A stretch of DNA of 64,000 bases from contig NW_004955466.1 of NCBI RefSeq assembly GCF_000276665.1, positions 7,096,081 through 7,160,080 of the forward strand, given 5' to 3'. Shown here piece after piece: positions 34,470 to 45,665 of this stretch. Below the pieces are notes generated by a model. That model saw only the letters and a list, made by a program, of their open reading frames with translations. It was not told the DNA's origin and searched no databases. The first letter of the stretch is position 1; each line of letters starts with the position of its first letter. Both the position numbers and the translations under genes were made by a program. The stretch is from Chinchilla lanigera (Eukaryota; Chordata; Mammalia; Rodentia; Chinchillidae).

Positions 34470-36110
34470 AGGATCCCAACATGGTCAGTTAGAGGTGGAG
34501 GAACATGAGAGGAGCTCAGAGAAGAACCACCAGACAATGCAGGTACTGTGAAACAGGAGAGGCAAACATACTCAGATACAGAGAACTAACCTGAAGGAGA
34601 AATCTACTTGATTGAATCAGATAGCAGGGTGGTTGAGAAAGGACAGCAGGGGTGCCACTGCTCTACAGGCCCCCGTACACCCTTTATCCAATGAATAGGC
34701 CCTCTTGGGAGTGGTTCTGATATCCTGAGGGAAGGATCCAGCTCCAAAAGGGGCAGACTGGAGATAAGACCCTTACACACTCTCTCTTTCACTTGGAAGG
34801 GGAAGCCCAGCACTGGAGAAGAATGCAGTCAGGGCCCAGGGGAATGGTAGACTGCAACTTATGAAACACAGGGGAGAAAGGGAGAGCCAGTGGCACTGAA
34901 GCAGGAGATCCTGCCCTGCCACCTCATCCTAGACACCAGAAGCTCCATGTTCCTGTAGTATCCTGCCCACTGCCTATGACTCAGTATCAGCAAGGGAATA
35001 CATCCCTAAGCAGAGAGCTCCTGAACACTATGAGCCACAGGCAATGCAGAACTCACTGGTGGGGAGTTGCCAATTGCCTTCCAGGAGATAAAGGAGAGAA
35101 AGAGTAGAGCTAGATTAGAGCAGATGCTTTCCTTTTCTCTAAACACCAGAGAGATTTGAGACAATATCACACCCAGCCCACCATCCACCATGGCAAGAGC
35201 ACTCTCCCCGACCAGTGCATGGCTGTTGAGTGCCTGGGAGCCATTGGATCCAGAGAATTTGCTGACAGCATCTTGGGAGACAAGGGGAGAAAGGAGATTC
35301 AGTATAGCCGCACCAGTTCTCCTACTGCTTTCTGTAAGTGGCAGATCTGAGACAGCATAAAACTGACCGCTGTCTGCTGTCCACTGCCCCATGTTGGCAG
35401 GAAGCTCCCTGGCAGGCCTGGGGTTTGCTCCAAGTTCCATGTATTGGTGACAAGTTGTTGGGGCAGGAAACAAGGAGGGGTGGTGGGCAGAGAGACAGTA
35501 GGGCCCGGGTCAGACCGCTTCTGGTAATGCAGGCTGCAGAAGAAAAACACTGCAGGATTTGGCCTACAGTGACTGGTGCAGGAGTGGGATGTTCTTGGTG
35601 GAAATTAACAGAGAATCAGGGGTTGGGCAGACTACACTACATCCTCTTCCTGAATTAATGGTGATCTTGGAACAGAGACAAAATCTACAGTTGGTTTTGC
35701 CCAAAGCATGATGTGCAAGCAGGAGACAGCCCAGAGACCATGCAGATTCACAAGACTTACAATGCTTGGACAGAATACACAGAAGCAGCCTGGCTGCCTG
35801 CAGTCAGAGTGACTGCAACATAAAGGGAGTGGTGGGATACTTGGGTTTGATGCTACAGCAACTGCATAAGGAGTTTTTGTTTGCTTACTTGCTTCTTTTT
35901 CTTCTGGTTCTAGCTTCTTCATCATTATTATTTTCTTTCATTTCACTTTCTAGTCTTTTTCTTTATTCTGCTCTCTCTTTTCATCTTCTAAAAAAAAATT
36001 CCCCACTTACTATACTTTTTCCTTCCTTCTTTTTTATTCTCTTATCCTTTTACCTTCCCTCCCTTACCTTCCTTCCTACCTTTCATTTACATCTGCATAT
36101 GAGTTGCCTG
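34470..36110 (+). mobile_element. Candidate L1 5'UTR segment
   Basis: The segment begins GAGGATCCCAACATGGTCAG, is less AT-rich for 1.4 kb, and ends in a long pyrimidine-rich tract (about 35880-36100). Rodent L1 5' regions often have this layout. No ORF1 follows. The 155-codon minus-strand frame (35006-35473) and its overlapping partners have no motif. The family was not identified; an endogenous retroviral piece remains possible. Confidence 0.4.
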
Positions 36111-36329
36111 CATTGATGCAAAAGAGAATAAAAATTAAACATCACTTTGACTTAAATAATGCCACACATGGGGCTATCAAGGCAACTCGTTCATATCCAC
36201 TGCTTTGGAAACAGTATTGTCATTTGAGTTCTGTCCTGTTTGTAAAGTCATGATTTCCTGATTTTTCTTGATTCGGGTGGTTGTATGTCACTGTCTGTGT
36301 ATTTGAATGTTAGTGTCTGTGCATTAGAA

Positions 36330-36985
36330 GTGGGTAATCATTCTAGTCTTCATAGATGGGCTTTGTCTGGGAGAGCTCAATGGTAAACCTCTCCAAAAAT
36401 TGTTGCCAGGCTTTCTGTCATAGTTCTGGAGCCTTGAGCTTCTGGAGCCTGCACAGGGCTGGCATGGGCCCAAATCTCGGACTATATTGGCCAACATGGG
36501 AGTGTTGGGATGGCCTAGACATTGAGTCCACCCAGCACACATGAAGCCTATAACTGTGAGATCCCACCTATAACCTGGATGGTTCTGGGTACTCATTTTG
36601 TGGCTACTACTTTAATTCAGAAACCAGGACTTGGGTTTTATTCCAGCATACCTGTACTGTACTTCAAGACAAAGTCAAAGACAAAGTCATGTTCTCATTT
36701 CTCCTTCTTTTCTCTGAGCAGATGATATCTCTCTTTACATTTAGTTGCCTAAAGTTAAGGGTGAGGTGGTACTGGCCACAGAAAACTGTCTTTCCTACCC
36801 TTTTAAATGCATCTTTTCTTATTATGCTGCAGTTAGGCACTGTGATTTCTCCTCTGCTTTCTTTAGCTCTTGTATGCACACTCATGCTTGGATCGCTGTC
36901 AAGTTGATATTCCATAAAGGGACAATGGCTGAACAATTTAATTCTGCCAGTTTACTCCACCCCTCTTCATTTAGGTTTTATATTT
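36330..36985 (-). mobile_element. L1M 5'UTR-like fragment (antisense)
   Basis: GGGAGAGCTCAATGGTAAAC, CCATAGTTCTGGAGCCTTGA-like text and GTCCACCCAGCACACATGAA follow one another. They continue with TACTGTACTTCAAGACAAAG, GAAAACTGTCTTTCCTACCC and AAAGGGACAATGGCTGAACA. I recall the same order in older mammalian L1 5' regions, antisense. Several short frames on both strands overlap it and are ignored. Confidence 0.5.
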
Positions 36986-37300
36986 TCTGTTTCTTTCACA
37001 TGTGAAATACTACTGAATATCACGTTTTTTTATTGGAATGACCAATTAGATCAAGACTTAACTATACCTTGAACACTGAATTAGAAAATAATAAGAATAA
37101 AAACAGTCTAGGATTATTTTCTAATGCCATAAACTTAGAACAATAGATGGAAAATAGACATTCTACTGATTAAATATGTTTAAGGAAAAATTTAAGCGGT
37201 TCCAATACACATTTATCTAAAATATAATCCTCCCCTAATTGCAAACTTCCCATTTACTCTGAGTTAAAATGCTAAAAGAATGCACATTAATAAGACAATG
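36986..37300. other. Unassigned AT-rich DNA
   Basis: Nothing recognised. Confidence 0.4.
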
Positions 37301-37306
37301 CATAGT

Positions 37307-37784
37307 TGTCTCAGTTACTTTTCTTTCTTTCTTTTTTTTTTTTTTTTGGTTTTTCTTCAGTACCGGGAACCAAACTCAAGACCTTGCACTTGCCAGGCAG
37401 GCACTTTGCTGCTGAGCTAAATCCCCAGCCCCTGTCTCAGTTACTTTTCTCTCATTGCTGAGACAAAATACCTGACACACAGAATCAAGGAAGGAAAGGT
37501 TTATTTAGTTCACTGTTTATGGAGGTTTCAGTCCATACATGGCTGGCTCCAAGGCAGAGTGGCACATGGCAGAGGACAACAGTTCATGCAGCACAAGACA
37601 GCAAAAGCAACAAGAGCACAAGGGAGGAGCAGCGGCAGCAAGCAGCCTCTTCCTCTCCCTTACCTATGCAAACTATCAGCCCCAGGGCAAGTGTAACACT
37701 CACACCAATGAATCAGTCAAAAACTAAAAGCCTGCCCCATGACTGATGAGGCTTTGGGAGGACATCCAGAACCAAACCATAACA
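37307..37784 (-). mobile_element. MaLR-like LTR, antisense, split by an ID SINE
   Basis: On the minus strand it starts TGTTATGGTTTGGTTCTGGA and ends AGAGAAAAGTAACTGAGACA. An AATAAA sits just before the AGGTATTTTGTCTCAGCAAT-type end. Flanks ATAGT (37302-37306) and GTAGT (37785-37789) form a near-perfect 5-bp target duplication. It is the same LTR family as 7191-7675. The plus-strand frames at 37519-37746 and 37539-37727 are inside it. Confidence 0.8.
37325..37432 (-). mobile_element. ID-type SINE with 18-bp target duplication
   Basis: A long T tract precedes CAGTACCGGGAACCAAACTC, CTTGCACTTGCCAGGCAGGC and GCTGAGCTAAATCCCCAGCC. Perfect 18-bp copies, TGTCTCAGTTACTTTTCT, lie at 37307-37324 and 37433-37450. 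The target is the terminus of the LTR, so the SINE inserted after the LTR. Confidence 0.96.
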
Positions 37785-38116
37785 GTAGTGCTATGGTGGA
37801 TTTTCAGGACTATTGGAACATTGTTCACATTCCTACACTAAAAAAATTAGAGTAAAACTCTCAATCAGAATCAAGGAAACAGGCTAAATAAGAACTAGTA
37901 AGAAGAGGAAACTGTAAGATGAAATACACACAGAGATACTACAGAAGCAAGTGAATCAAAGAAGAAGAGAATCGTGATTTCTAGCGTGAGCAGAAATCTC
38001 AGAATATCTGAGAATCAAGCAAAACTACTTAGGAACCTTGTTTAAGTAACCAATATCAAGATAAGAGAACCAAGGAAGGCAGTTGTTCTAGCTCAAGTGC
38101 TTTTGATCTGTATTAC

Positions 38117-38340
38117 TTAGAAGTGCACTGTCCAAAATGGTAAGACTGACTAGGTAGGACATGACTGAGCATCATGGGACTATTTCAGTTAAATAATATT
38201 TAAAGATATAATTTCAAAATTGCAGCAACTACATTTTAAGTGCTCAGTAGCTATGTATGGCCAGTAGGTCCTTTATAGGGTAACACAGATGTAAAATATT
38301 TCCATCACTATGGAAAATTCCTTTAGAAAGCATTGGCCAA
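38117..38340. mobile_element. Decayed hAT-like MER element
   Basis: AAGTGCACTGTCCAAAATGG, a CATTTTAAGTGCTCAGTAGC, ATGTATGGCCAGTAGGTCC and AAAATATTTCCATCACTATG resemble a mammalian hAT/MER repeat with a CACTGTCCAATAGAA terminus. The ends are worn and no target duplication is visible. Confidence 0.4.
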
Positions 38341-38424
38341 GAAATAATAATTTATCTCATAATCAAATCTAAAAGAGCATTTCTTGCTACAGAGCAAAAT
38401 ATTCACTAGTTTGTTTCTTGTTTT

Positions 38425-38690
38425 AAAAAAATATGGAAAGTCTTATTTTAATTTTCTTAATTTTATTTTTAGTATTACTTGTCCATAGTACATAATGATT
38501 ATATTCATTGTTGGGAATTGGTACATGTACATAACACATCTTAATTCTTTTAATATCATTTTCCCTGCCTCTTCCCTTTCTCTATCTTTTGGTCTTTTTT
38601 CCCATTTGCAGAAGATCTAGCTTTACATTTCCTATTATCTATCTTTTATTTTGGTCTATAATAATTTATGGTTTGGGTTTCACATGCAAG
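38425..38690 (-). mobile_element. L1 3' tail fragment (type B)
   Basis: CATAGTACATAATGATTATA, TACATGTACATAACACATCT, TAATTCTTTT, CCCATTTGCAGAAGATCTAG and CCTATTATCTATCTTTTATT match the other type B copies, antisense. Confidence 0.65.
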
Positions 38691-38939
38691 AGAAACCATG
38701 CAATATTTAAGGTCCAATCATAAAACTGAATAAAAATAGTGAAGCAACTTTACTTAGGCAGTACCCACGAGTTAGAATAAGAGTGTACTCTTTAAGGCTT
38801 GGGAAGCTGAAGATGAGATATATTATCAGAATGCCTATCTCTTTGAGAATATTTGACCACAGCACAACAGGCCATGGCAGTCATGCTGAGCTGAGGAGTC
38901 AGAGGTTTAAACTTCCTGGCAGCTTAGTAATAGAATTCA

Positions 38940-40230
38940 TGACATAGTTATAAAAAAAAAAACCAGACAATAGAAAATGACCCATGGAAGATCTAGATAT
39001 TGGGTTAATCAAATATGTGGAACAATAAACCTCTAACTTGTAAAAAGAAAAACTTCTGTATTCTATATCTGTTTTAGTAAAACCTAAAACTGTATCTTGG
39101 CAAGATACCCAGGTACAAGAATGCTTAAATCTTGATTCTTATCAAGTTAGAATGACTTGGGAAATATAGCCACATCTTTAGAGAGCTCACCTAACAAAAT
39201 GTAGGGCCAGCCATATACAAATTTAAGGTAGTTAAGAATTGAATGGTAAAGTAGAAAAAGACTCGATACTTTCTAGGAGGAGCTAATAGAATTTAGTGTT
39301 TCTAATATGTATCATTTAGAAAATTCAATACAAGGGTACAAAGGTATAGGAATCTGTGACATACTTAAGGAAAAAATAGGTCATAGAAAATGACCCATGG
39401 ATAATCCAGAAGTTAGATTAATCAAGTATTTTAAGTAAACTATTATAAATAAATATTATAAATGTGTTCAGAGAAATAGGAGGTCTATTGTGTTCATGAA
39501 TAAATGGAAAGGGAGTATTAGCAAAGAAAGAATAATAAAGGATCAAATACAAATTCTAAAACAAAAGTACAGTTAGAGTGAAAAATCATGGATGGGATGT
39601 GTAGATTGGAGATTTTAGAAGAAAGAGACAATGGAGATATGAAAAATGAAGGAGTGAAAGAAAATGAAGAAAAAGTAGAGGGACATGTTAAAAAATAAAG
39701 CATATCTGTAATATCTTTTGCAGAAGCCAAAAGAAGAATAGAGATAAAATAGTTAGAAAATTTTGCAAAAACTTCTTATATTTGTTGAAAAATATAACTT
39801 CAACTCCAAGAGTCCCAGTAAAGAGTGATCAAAATAAACATTAAAAATCCACTTAGCTTTACCATTGTTCTACATCTAGAAGGCAATGATGTAAATGAAA
39901 TATATACAGAGAGAAATAAAATTGCAGTTCAGAAGACTTAATGTTTTATCATATATTTTCCCTGAATTTAGGCATAGGCTTAAAAAATTTCTAGTGAAAA
40001 ATGGAATAAGACTGTATTGTGGAAAGTGACAGTTGGATTTGGCAATTAAAATATCCAAGACTTTTCAGAAAGAAGAAGAAAGCTGATTTCAAGACTTCTC
40101 ATGGAACTATGACCATTTACAATGGTATAAAGGTAGAGGTCATAATCAATAAGACAGAACAGATTGTCCAGAAATACAGCTATATATGCAAGTTAAATAG
40201 GTTCTTAAAAATGTGGCCTAATGTGTATTA
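38940..40230 (+). mobile_element. L1M/HAL1-like ORF1 remnant
   Basis: Adenine-rich sense sequence follows old L1 ORF1 order: AATAGAAAATGACCCATGGA, ACTATTATAAATAAATATTA, ATGTGTTCAGAGAAATAGG, GGATCAAATACAAATTCTAA, a GAAAATTTTGCAAAAACTTC and AAAGAGTGATCAAAATAAAC. The opening AGAAAATGACCCATGGA segment occurs twice, at 38971 and 39383. Coding is destroyed. Confidence 0.5.
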
Positions 40231-40254
40231 ATAGAAAACATTTTTTCAACAAAC

Positions 40255-41250
40255 ATTTTGAATAAATAGGTTATCTATCTCAAGAAACAATAAGAACCCC
40301 AACCTCTCCTCAAACAACACAAAGATTAATCTAAATAGCTCATAGACTTAAATATAACTAAGAGGTTGTGATAAACTAGAAGAAAATTGCTATGCCACAA
40401 AAATAACAACCATAGAGAAAAAATTCGTACATTGCACTTTGCTGAATTAAACTTTCTTTTCAAAAGAAAACAGTAAGCTACATATTAGGAGGAAAATATT
40501 CACGATATTCTTATCTTCATGGAAAGACTTTGTAACTGGGCACAGTGGCACACACCTGTAATCCCAGTGACTTGGGAGGCCAAGTCAGCAGGATCACAAG
40601 TTCGAGGCCAGCCTGGGCAATTTAGCAAGACCTTGTCTGAAAAAAGGACCACATTTTAAAAAACTTAAAAAGGACTGTGTATGGAGCTCAGTGGTAAGCC
40701 TTTTATCAGGTGTGTAAAAGGTTTTTGTCTTAATGCTCACCACTTCTTTCTGGAATATATAAAGACTCCTATAATGTAACAATAAATAAAAAGACAGTCC
40801 AAATTTTAAAAATGTGCTTGGAATTTTAACAGTTCATGAAATAAGATGGACAAAGAGTCATAAAGCACAAAAAATGATGTTTGGTGTAAATAATCATCAG
40901 AGAAATACAGTTTAAGATCACAGTGAGAGATCTATGCAAAACCACTAAAATTGTTATTTAAAAAAAACCACGACAATATCTAGCTTCTTTGGATAGATGG
41001 AACAATGACAAAACCCATACAGAGCTCACAGAGTTGGAAAAGGTACCGTACACTGGAAAGTAGTTGGAATGTCTCTAATAAAGTTAAGCATATATATATC
41101 CCCGGGCCTACAACTATAACTTTAAACACTTATCCAAGTGAAAGCAAAATAAAAACACACCTCCTTCCAAATTTGTACATAAATATGCATAGCAATTTTA
41201 TTCCTAATGGCCAAAAAGTAAAATGAACTGAAATGCCCATCAACAAGTGA
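40255..41250 (+). mobile_element. L1M ORF2 3' part and 3'UTR
   Basis: AGAAAATTGCTATGCCACAA, AGTAAGCTACATATTAGGAG, AATAATCATCAGAGAAATAC, AGTTTAAGATCACAGTGAGA, AAACACTTATCCAAGTGAAA, AATATGCATAGCAATTTTAT and AAATGCCCATCAACAAGTGA match the sense order of L1M. A B1-dID interrupts it and a GT tract ends it. Confidence 0.75.
40535..40745 (+). mobile_element. B1-dID dimeric SINE
   Basis: The B1 half, with CTGGGCACAGTGGCACACAC, CTGTAATCCCAGTGACTTGG and GTTCGAGGCCAGCCTGGGCA, is followed by an ID-like half with GTATGGAGCTCAGTGGTAAG. Same dimer as at 13160-13340 and likewise diverged. Confidence 0.75.
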
Positions 41251-41254
41251 TCAG

Positions 41255-41256
<2 letters not shown>

Positions 41257-41286
<30 letters not shown>
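41257..41286. repeat. (GT)n microsatellite
   Basis: Fifteen GT units within the 3'UTR of an L1M. Confidence 0.95.
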
Positions 41287-41287
<1 letters not shown>

Positions 41288-41554
41288 CTCTTGGAAACAG
41301 ATGTCAAAGGAAAGTGAGTGTTGTGAAAATGTAATAGGGCAGAAGCTGTGAAAGAAAGAGGAACAGAGCTTGCCTAAAACAGCAAACCCTTAAGAACATG
41401 ACACAGGCCTCAATTGTGTGCAAAGCAGGACCCTAGATGAAGTTTCTCTTAGTCACTGTCTGGAAGAGCAGATAATCTTGGGAAATCATGATTTGTTTTA
41501 AACTCTGAACAGACTGTAAAGGCGTTGCAGGTGGAGGCTATTCCTATATCACTC

Positions 41555-41735
41555 ACTTATGATGTTGTCATAATAGAGATTACTCAGCAATGAAAACTTA
41601 CTTGTATATACAAAGCATGGGTCTAATCCAGAAAACACAGAAGCATTTAAAAATGTGACATTGTTGCAGATTAGGTAATGAATAACTACAGAAAGTGTTA
41701 GCAAACTCTCATTTGTATATGTTGCATATACTTTT
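41555..41735 (+). mobile_element. L1M 3'UTR fragment
   Basis: AGAGATTACTCAGCAATGAA, AGCATGGGTCTAATCCAGAA and a GAATAACTACAGAAAGTGTT continue the L1M order interrupted at 41250. Confidence 0.5.
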
Positions 41736-43126
41736 TATGTATACATTATTTTGTCCATTTGAACTTTACATTAGAATAATGTCCTTACAAATTCATAGAT
41801 AATTTAATGATGCATAATTTATTTATACAATAAAATATATCTAATATGTTTGGAAATTCAAAAAGATATGTTCTTTACTATAAAAGGGTTTAGAAAATTG
41901 GACATATTACATATTGCCTATATTCGGCATTTACATTTTCCCTCCATTTTTTGATATTATGGATCAAATAATAATAAATTATGACTGTCTTTGTATTTCT
42001 GTTTATTGTCAGAGTGGTTCTAAAAGTATAATTATAGACATTGAAGGATTTGGAGAATATATATACATATATTTCAAACAATGAATACAAATATATATAT
42101 ATATACACACACACATATATATTCCAAATCCAATTGTTACTTTCCACAATATAGTCTTATTGCACTGCATTTTTGACTAAAATTTTGTTAAATCTATGCT
42201 TAAGTTTAGGAAAAACTTATGAAAATATACATATATAGATATACTTGTACATATGTGTCTACATATGTTTTACTTCAGAAATATTATGACTGAACAGTTG
42301 AGTCTGCATTGTTACATATTTTCCAAAGTAGAAAATTCATAATATCTTAGAAATATTTACTAACATAGAATTGAGTCTTAAATTTGAGAATTTTATTAGT
42401 TTACTTTAAATTTAATTTGTAATAAAACAACTTGTTTCTAACATTCATCAGCTATAATTCCTTTTACACGAATTATTTGTTTCAACATTTTGTCTATTAG
42501 ACTATTTGACTCCCTTGAGCTCTTACATTCTTAATGCTTTTCTAATTAATTTTATGAATTTTTATATACTATTCTGCAGTGTTTCATATTTCACATTGTA
42601 GGACATTTTAAAATTATAAGTTTTTGTAATTCAATGCCTTTTGGGCATGAAAATAAGCATTCATTTATGTCTTCACTCATCATTTAGTCATTATTTGGAA
42701 TTGCTGTTTTTACAGCAATTTACCCATAATTTTATCCAAATGCTTATGCTGCCATTATTTCACAGCTTTGTGGCGATTTTTATTATACACATCTCTAAAT
42801 TTATAGCTGCCACTTGGATACCACTGGCATTTCAAGTTATTTACTAAGAAATATGATTATTCTTTTTCCCACATTTTCTCTCATTTAAAATCACTTTCCC
42901 AGTCATCCTGTAATCAACCAATTTTTTAAGTTACTTTGAATGTGATACTACAGATAGATGAAAAGCATCAGACGCATTGAAAAATAAACTATGTAAATAA
43001 GAATACAAAGAAAACTTCAGTGGCTTTATTATTGTTAAACTAGTGGAAATCACATCAGAAATAATTATCAGGGGTAAACATGTTAATCCACTAAGAATAT
43101 GAAACAACCCTAAATGACAAAGCACC
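41736..43126. other. Unassigned AT-rich DNA
   Basis: No gene or named repeat. It holds short (AT)n and (AC)n runs at 42090-42120. Open frames are motif-free. Confidence 0.35.
42090..42120. repeat. (AT)n(AC)n microsatellite
   Basis: AT units pass into AC units and back to AT. The minus-strand frame across it (41890-42147) gives a Tyr/Ile repeat and is an artefact. Confidence 0.9.
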
Positions 43127-43142
43127 AAAGATTTAAAAATAC

Positions 43143-43274
43143 AAGCCAGGCATGGTGATGCATGCCTCTAATCCCAGCACTGGGGAAGCAGAGGCAGGAG
43201 GATTACTGTGACTCCAAATGAGCTCAAGGCTAGCTGTAACTGAAAAGTAAAACCCTGTCTCAAAAAGATTAAAA
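43143..43274 (+). mobile_element. B1 SINE with 14-bp target duplication
   Basis: AGCCAGGCATGGTGATGCAT, GCCTCTAATCCCAGCACTGG, GAGGCAGGAGGATTACTGTG and AAACCCTGTCTCAAAAAG are clear. The copies AAAGATTTAAAAAT at 43127-43140 and 43275-43288 are perfect. Confidence 0.93.
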
Positions 43275-43814
43275 AAAGATTTAAAAATTCATAAAGTACA
43301 CACATATGCATAAAAATGGACAAAACAAGTTAGAAACAAAAAAATCCATGGTTATCATTGAATACTTGAATTTCCTTTCACATTAATATATAGAAACTTA
43401 GTAAGATATAAAAAACTAAATATCATCTGCCAGCCAAATCAAGTAGAGAGCACTCCATGCAAGGTAGCACAATGCATGTTCCTTTAAAGTGCCTGGGAGG
43501 CATCTTCCACAGCAGATTTTGAGTTGAACTACTAACTAAAACTATTTAAAGCGTAGAAATCACACAAGTATGTTCTGTGATCTTGATAGAATTGCAAATA
43601 AATTATTAATAAAAATATAAAAGGAAAATCTTTTTGTAATTTAAATAATCTATGGGTAAAAGAGGGCATCTCAAGGAAAATTATTGTCTATATCGAATAC
43701 AAAGAAATGAAAATGCAATTGACACAAGAAAGTGCTGTTATACAAGTTACTGGGAAGGCAATGTATAGACTATTTATATTAAAAGGGAAGATCAGTTTCA
43801 AATCATTAATCTAA

Positions 43815-43985
43815 GCCAAAGATGGTAAATTTTTTCTATAGAAGGGCACATACCAATGACTGTTTGCTTTTTTACCCACATAAAATCTTAGTCAACATTC
43901 TTTGTATTGCTTCTTTACAAAGAAAAAGGAAATTGGTCTACAAGCCATGTAAAAATATCTATGACTTCCCCTCAAGAATCACCCA
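43815..43985. mobile_element. Possible hAT-like MER insertion
   Basis: GATGGTAAATTTTTTCTATA and GAAGGGCACAT resemble the start of a mammalian hAT repeat (GGCAAACTTTTTCTGTAAAG). The text TTACAAAGAAAAAGGAAATT with GGTCTACAAGCCATG resembles its end. Both are weak. Confidence 0.35.
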
Positions 43986-43991
43986 TAAGTA

Positions 43992-44011
43992 AATTAATTA
44001 ATTAATTAATT
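43992..44011. repeat. (TTAA)n short tandem repeat
   Basis: Five tetranucleotide units, ATTAATTAATTAATTAAT-like. Confidence 0.9.
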
Positions 44012-44461
44012 TGAAGCAAACAGAAAGAAGAGAGTAACAATGGAATAGAAGACATCGTGAAATGGAAAAGAGATGAAGTGTAGAATCAGTCAACTCCAAA
44101 AATAGTTCTTCTAAAAGATAAGCGAAATTAACAAACTTCTTACAAAACTAACAGAAGCAAAAAAGGAGAGACAGCAGATGCAAATATCACGGTTGTAGAT
44201 AAACTAAACTCCCAGTAGGGCATCAAAAGAAGAAGAGAGCACTAAGAAATATTATACACGTAAATTTGACACAAATGATTAAACTAATGCCACAAAATCA
44301 CACATGTCTGAAATGAACTCTAGTTGAAGCAGATACTGTTTATAGTTCTACAGTACTTAGTCAACAGTTCAAATTACTCCAAAAATAAATCAGCAGACTT
44401 CAGTGGAAAACTACTCTCAGTGATACTACATTTTGAAGCTTAAATATGCACTGTTTAGGTA

Positions 44462-44625
44462 ATGGATCTTAAAAACCAAAAGTTGGGGTAGGCAGGGAAG
44501 GGTGGGAGGAGTAAGTGACAAAAAAAGACTTAAGGTTTATTATGTACATGTGCCAACCCCCTACAATAAATGTAATCATTATGTTCTGCAAGCACGTACT
44601 AATAAAAAACTAAGAAACTCAGTAT
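44462..44625 (+). mobile_element. L1 3' tail fragment (type B)
   Basis: GGCAGGGAAGGGTGGGAGGA, TTATTATGTACATGTGCCAA, CCCCTACAATAAATGTAATC, ATTATGTTCTGCAAGCACGT and ACTAATAAAAAACTAAG: sense version of the tail found antisense elsewhere. It has the A-rich L1 3' end. Confidence 0.65.
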
Positions 44626-44761
44626 TTAAATATGTTAATTTTCTCCAAATTAACTGAACATTTCATATTACTTAACCAAAATCCTACTTTATTTATTGTA
44701 GCTATAAATAAACTGGTTGTAGCATTTAAATTGAATGAGGAAAAATCTACATTTAAATCAA

Positions 44762-44890
44762 GGGAGGAGCTGCGCATGTGACACGTGCCTGTAATTCCAG
44801 CACTTGGGAGGCTGAGGCAGGAGGATCGTTGCGAGTTCGAGGCCAGCCTAAACTGCATAGCAAGACCCTGTCTCAAAAAAAAAAAAAAAA
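44762..44890 (+). mobile_element. B1 SINE
   Basis: GTGCCTGTAATTCCAGCACT, TGGGAGGCTGAGGCAGGAGG, ATCGTTGCGAGTTCGAGGCC and AAGACCCTGTCTCAAAAAA, with a long A-tail. AAATCAA at 44755-44761 and 44891-44897 is a short target duplication. Confidence 0.95.
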
Positions 44891-44924
44891 AAATCAAACG
44901 AGGAAATAATATTGAAAAAGAAGA

Positions 44925-45335
44925 AAGTTGGAGGAATCACATGGTTTTATTTTTATGATTTAACCATAAAAACATAATCCTTAAGATATAACATTGACCT
45001 AATTCATGGAAGTAAAGAAATTCTAGAAATAGACCCTTACAAATATGACCAATTGACCTTTGACAAAATTAAAAAGGAAAGTCAGTAGAGGAAGAGTGAG
45101 TTTTTTTGACATGGAGTGTGATAAAATTAATTCCAAACTAACCTTACATCTTATCTAAAAATTAATGAACAATGGACTATAGATCTAAGTGTAGGATTGT
45201 ATATATGCTTTTAAAAGAAACCATAGGAGAATTTTGCTTTACTAAGGGTATATCAAAGTTTGTAGACATGACATGCAAAGAGCAATAAAAATGAGAAATC
45301 AGACAGTAATAATTAAATCTTCTAATCATAAAAAT
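44925..45335 (+). mobile_element. L1M ORF2 C-terminal remnant
   Basis: AGAAATAGACCCTTACAAAT, TGACCAATTGACCTTTGACA, AACAATGGACTATAGATCTA, AAGAAACCATAGGAGAATTT and AAGAGCAATAAAAATGAGAA match the sense strand of L1M ORF2 C-terminal sequence, continuing the element at 43310-44420. Confidence 0.7.
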
Positions 45336-45424
45336 ATATCATTAAGAAAATAAATAGGGAAGACACATATGTGAAATATCCATGGTGTGATAAAAAAAAT
45401 ACAGATTATTACAGTAAAAGACAC

Positions 45425-45665
45425 ATGACCAGTAATTCTCCTCAAAAGTACTTGCTCTTGCTTGAAACACATTTAGTTTGTTATTTTTCCACTTTCTTAA
45501 ACAATTCTGCGAGGGAGTCCTTTTCTTGAATGTTTTTAGTTGCATGGTCATGCTGCCTTGATTGATTCAAAATGCTTGCCTTTTATGGTCATTTTGACTC
45601 TAGGAAAGAGACAGAAGTCACATGGTGCCAGATCTGATAAATGAGATGGACAAAAACACAGGTAA
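45425..45665 (-). pseudogene. Mariner-type transposase remnant (C-terminal part)
   Basis: The minus strand reads SDLAPCDFCLFPRVKMTIKG, KHFESI, KAA, QLKTFKK and RKWKNNK across stops and a shift. It ends with FEENY. Mariner transposases have YSPDLAPCDFWLFPKLK, KG.RF.SIED and KC...G.YFEGD, with the third catalytic Asp in the PCD motif, kept here near 45618-45625. Only about the last 80 residues are visible. No terminal inverted repeats were located. Confidence 0.8.

Larger units (their letters stand above)
43310..44420 (+). mobile_element. L1M ORF2 N-terminal half remnant
   Basis: AGTATGTTCTGTGATCTTGA, ATAATCTATGGGTAAAAGAG, ATGAAAATGCAATTGACACA, AAGTGCTGTTATACAAGTTA, CAGTTTCAAATCATTAATCT, AATAGTTCTTCTAAAAGATA and ATTAACAAACTTCTTACAAA match sense L1M ORF2. 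The order is that of the region between the endonuclease and RT domains. A possible hAT piece (43815-43985) breaks it. Confidence 0.7.

Noticed and set aside
35006..35473. 155-codon minus-strand frame with overlapping frames on both strands
   Set aside because: It lies in a candidate L1 5'UTR segment, which is less AT-rich and so has fewer stops. No recognisable motif.
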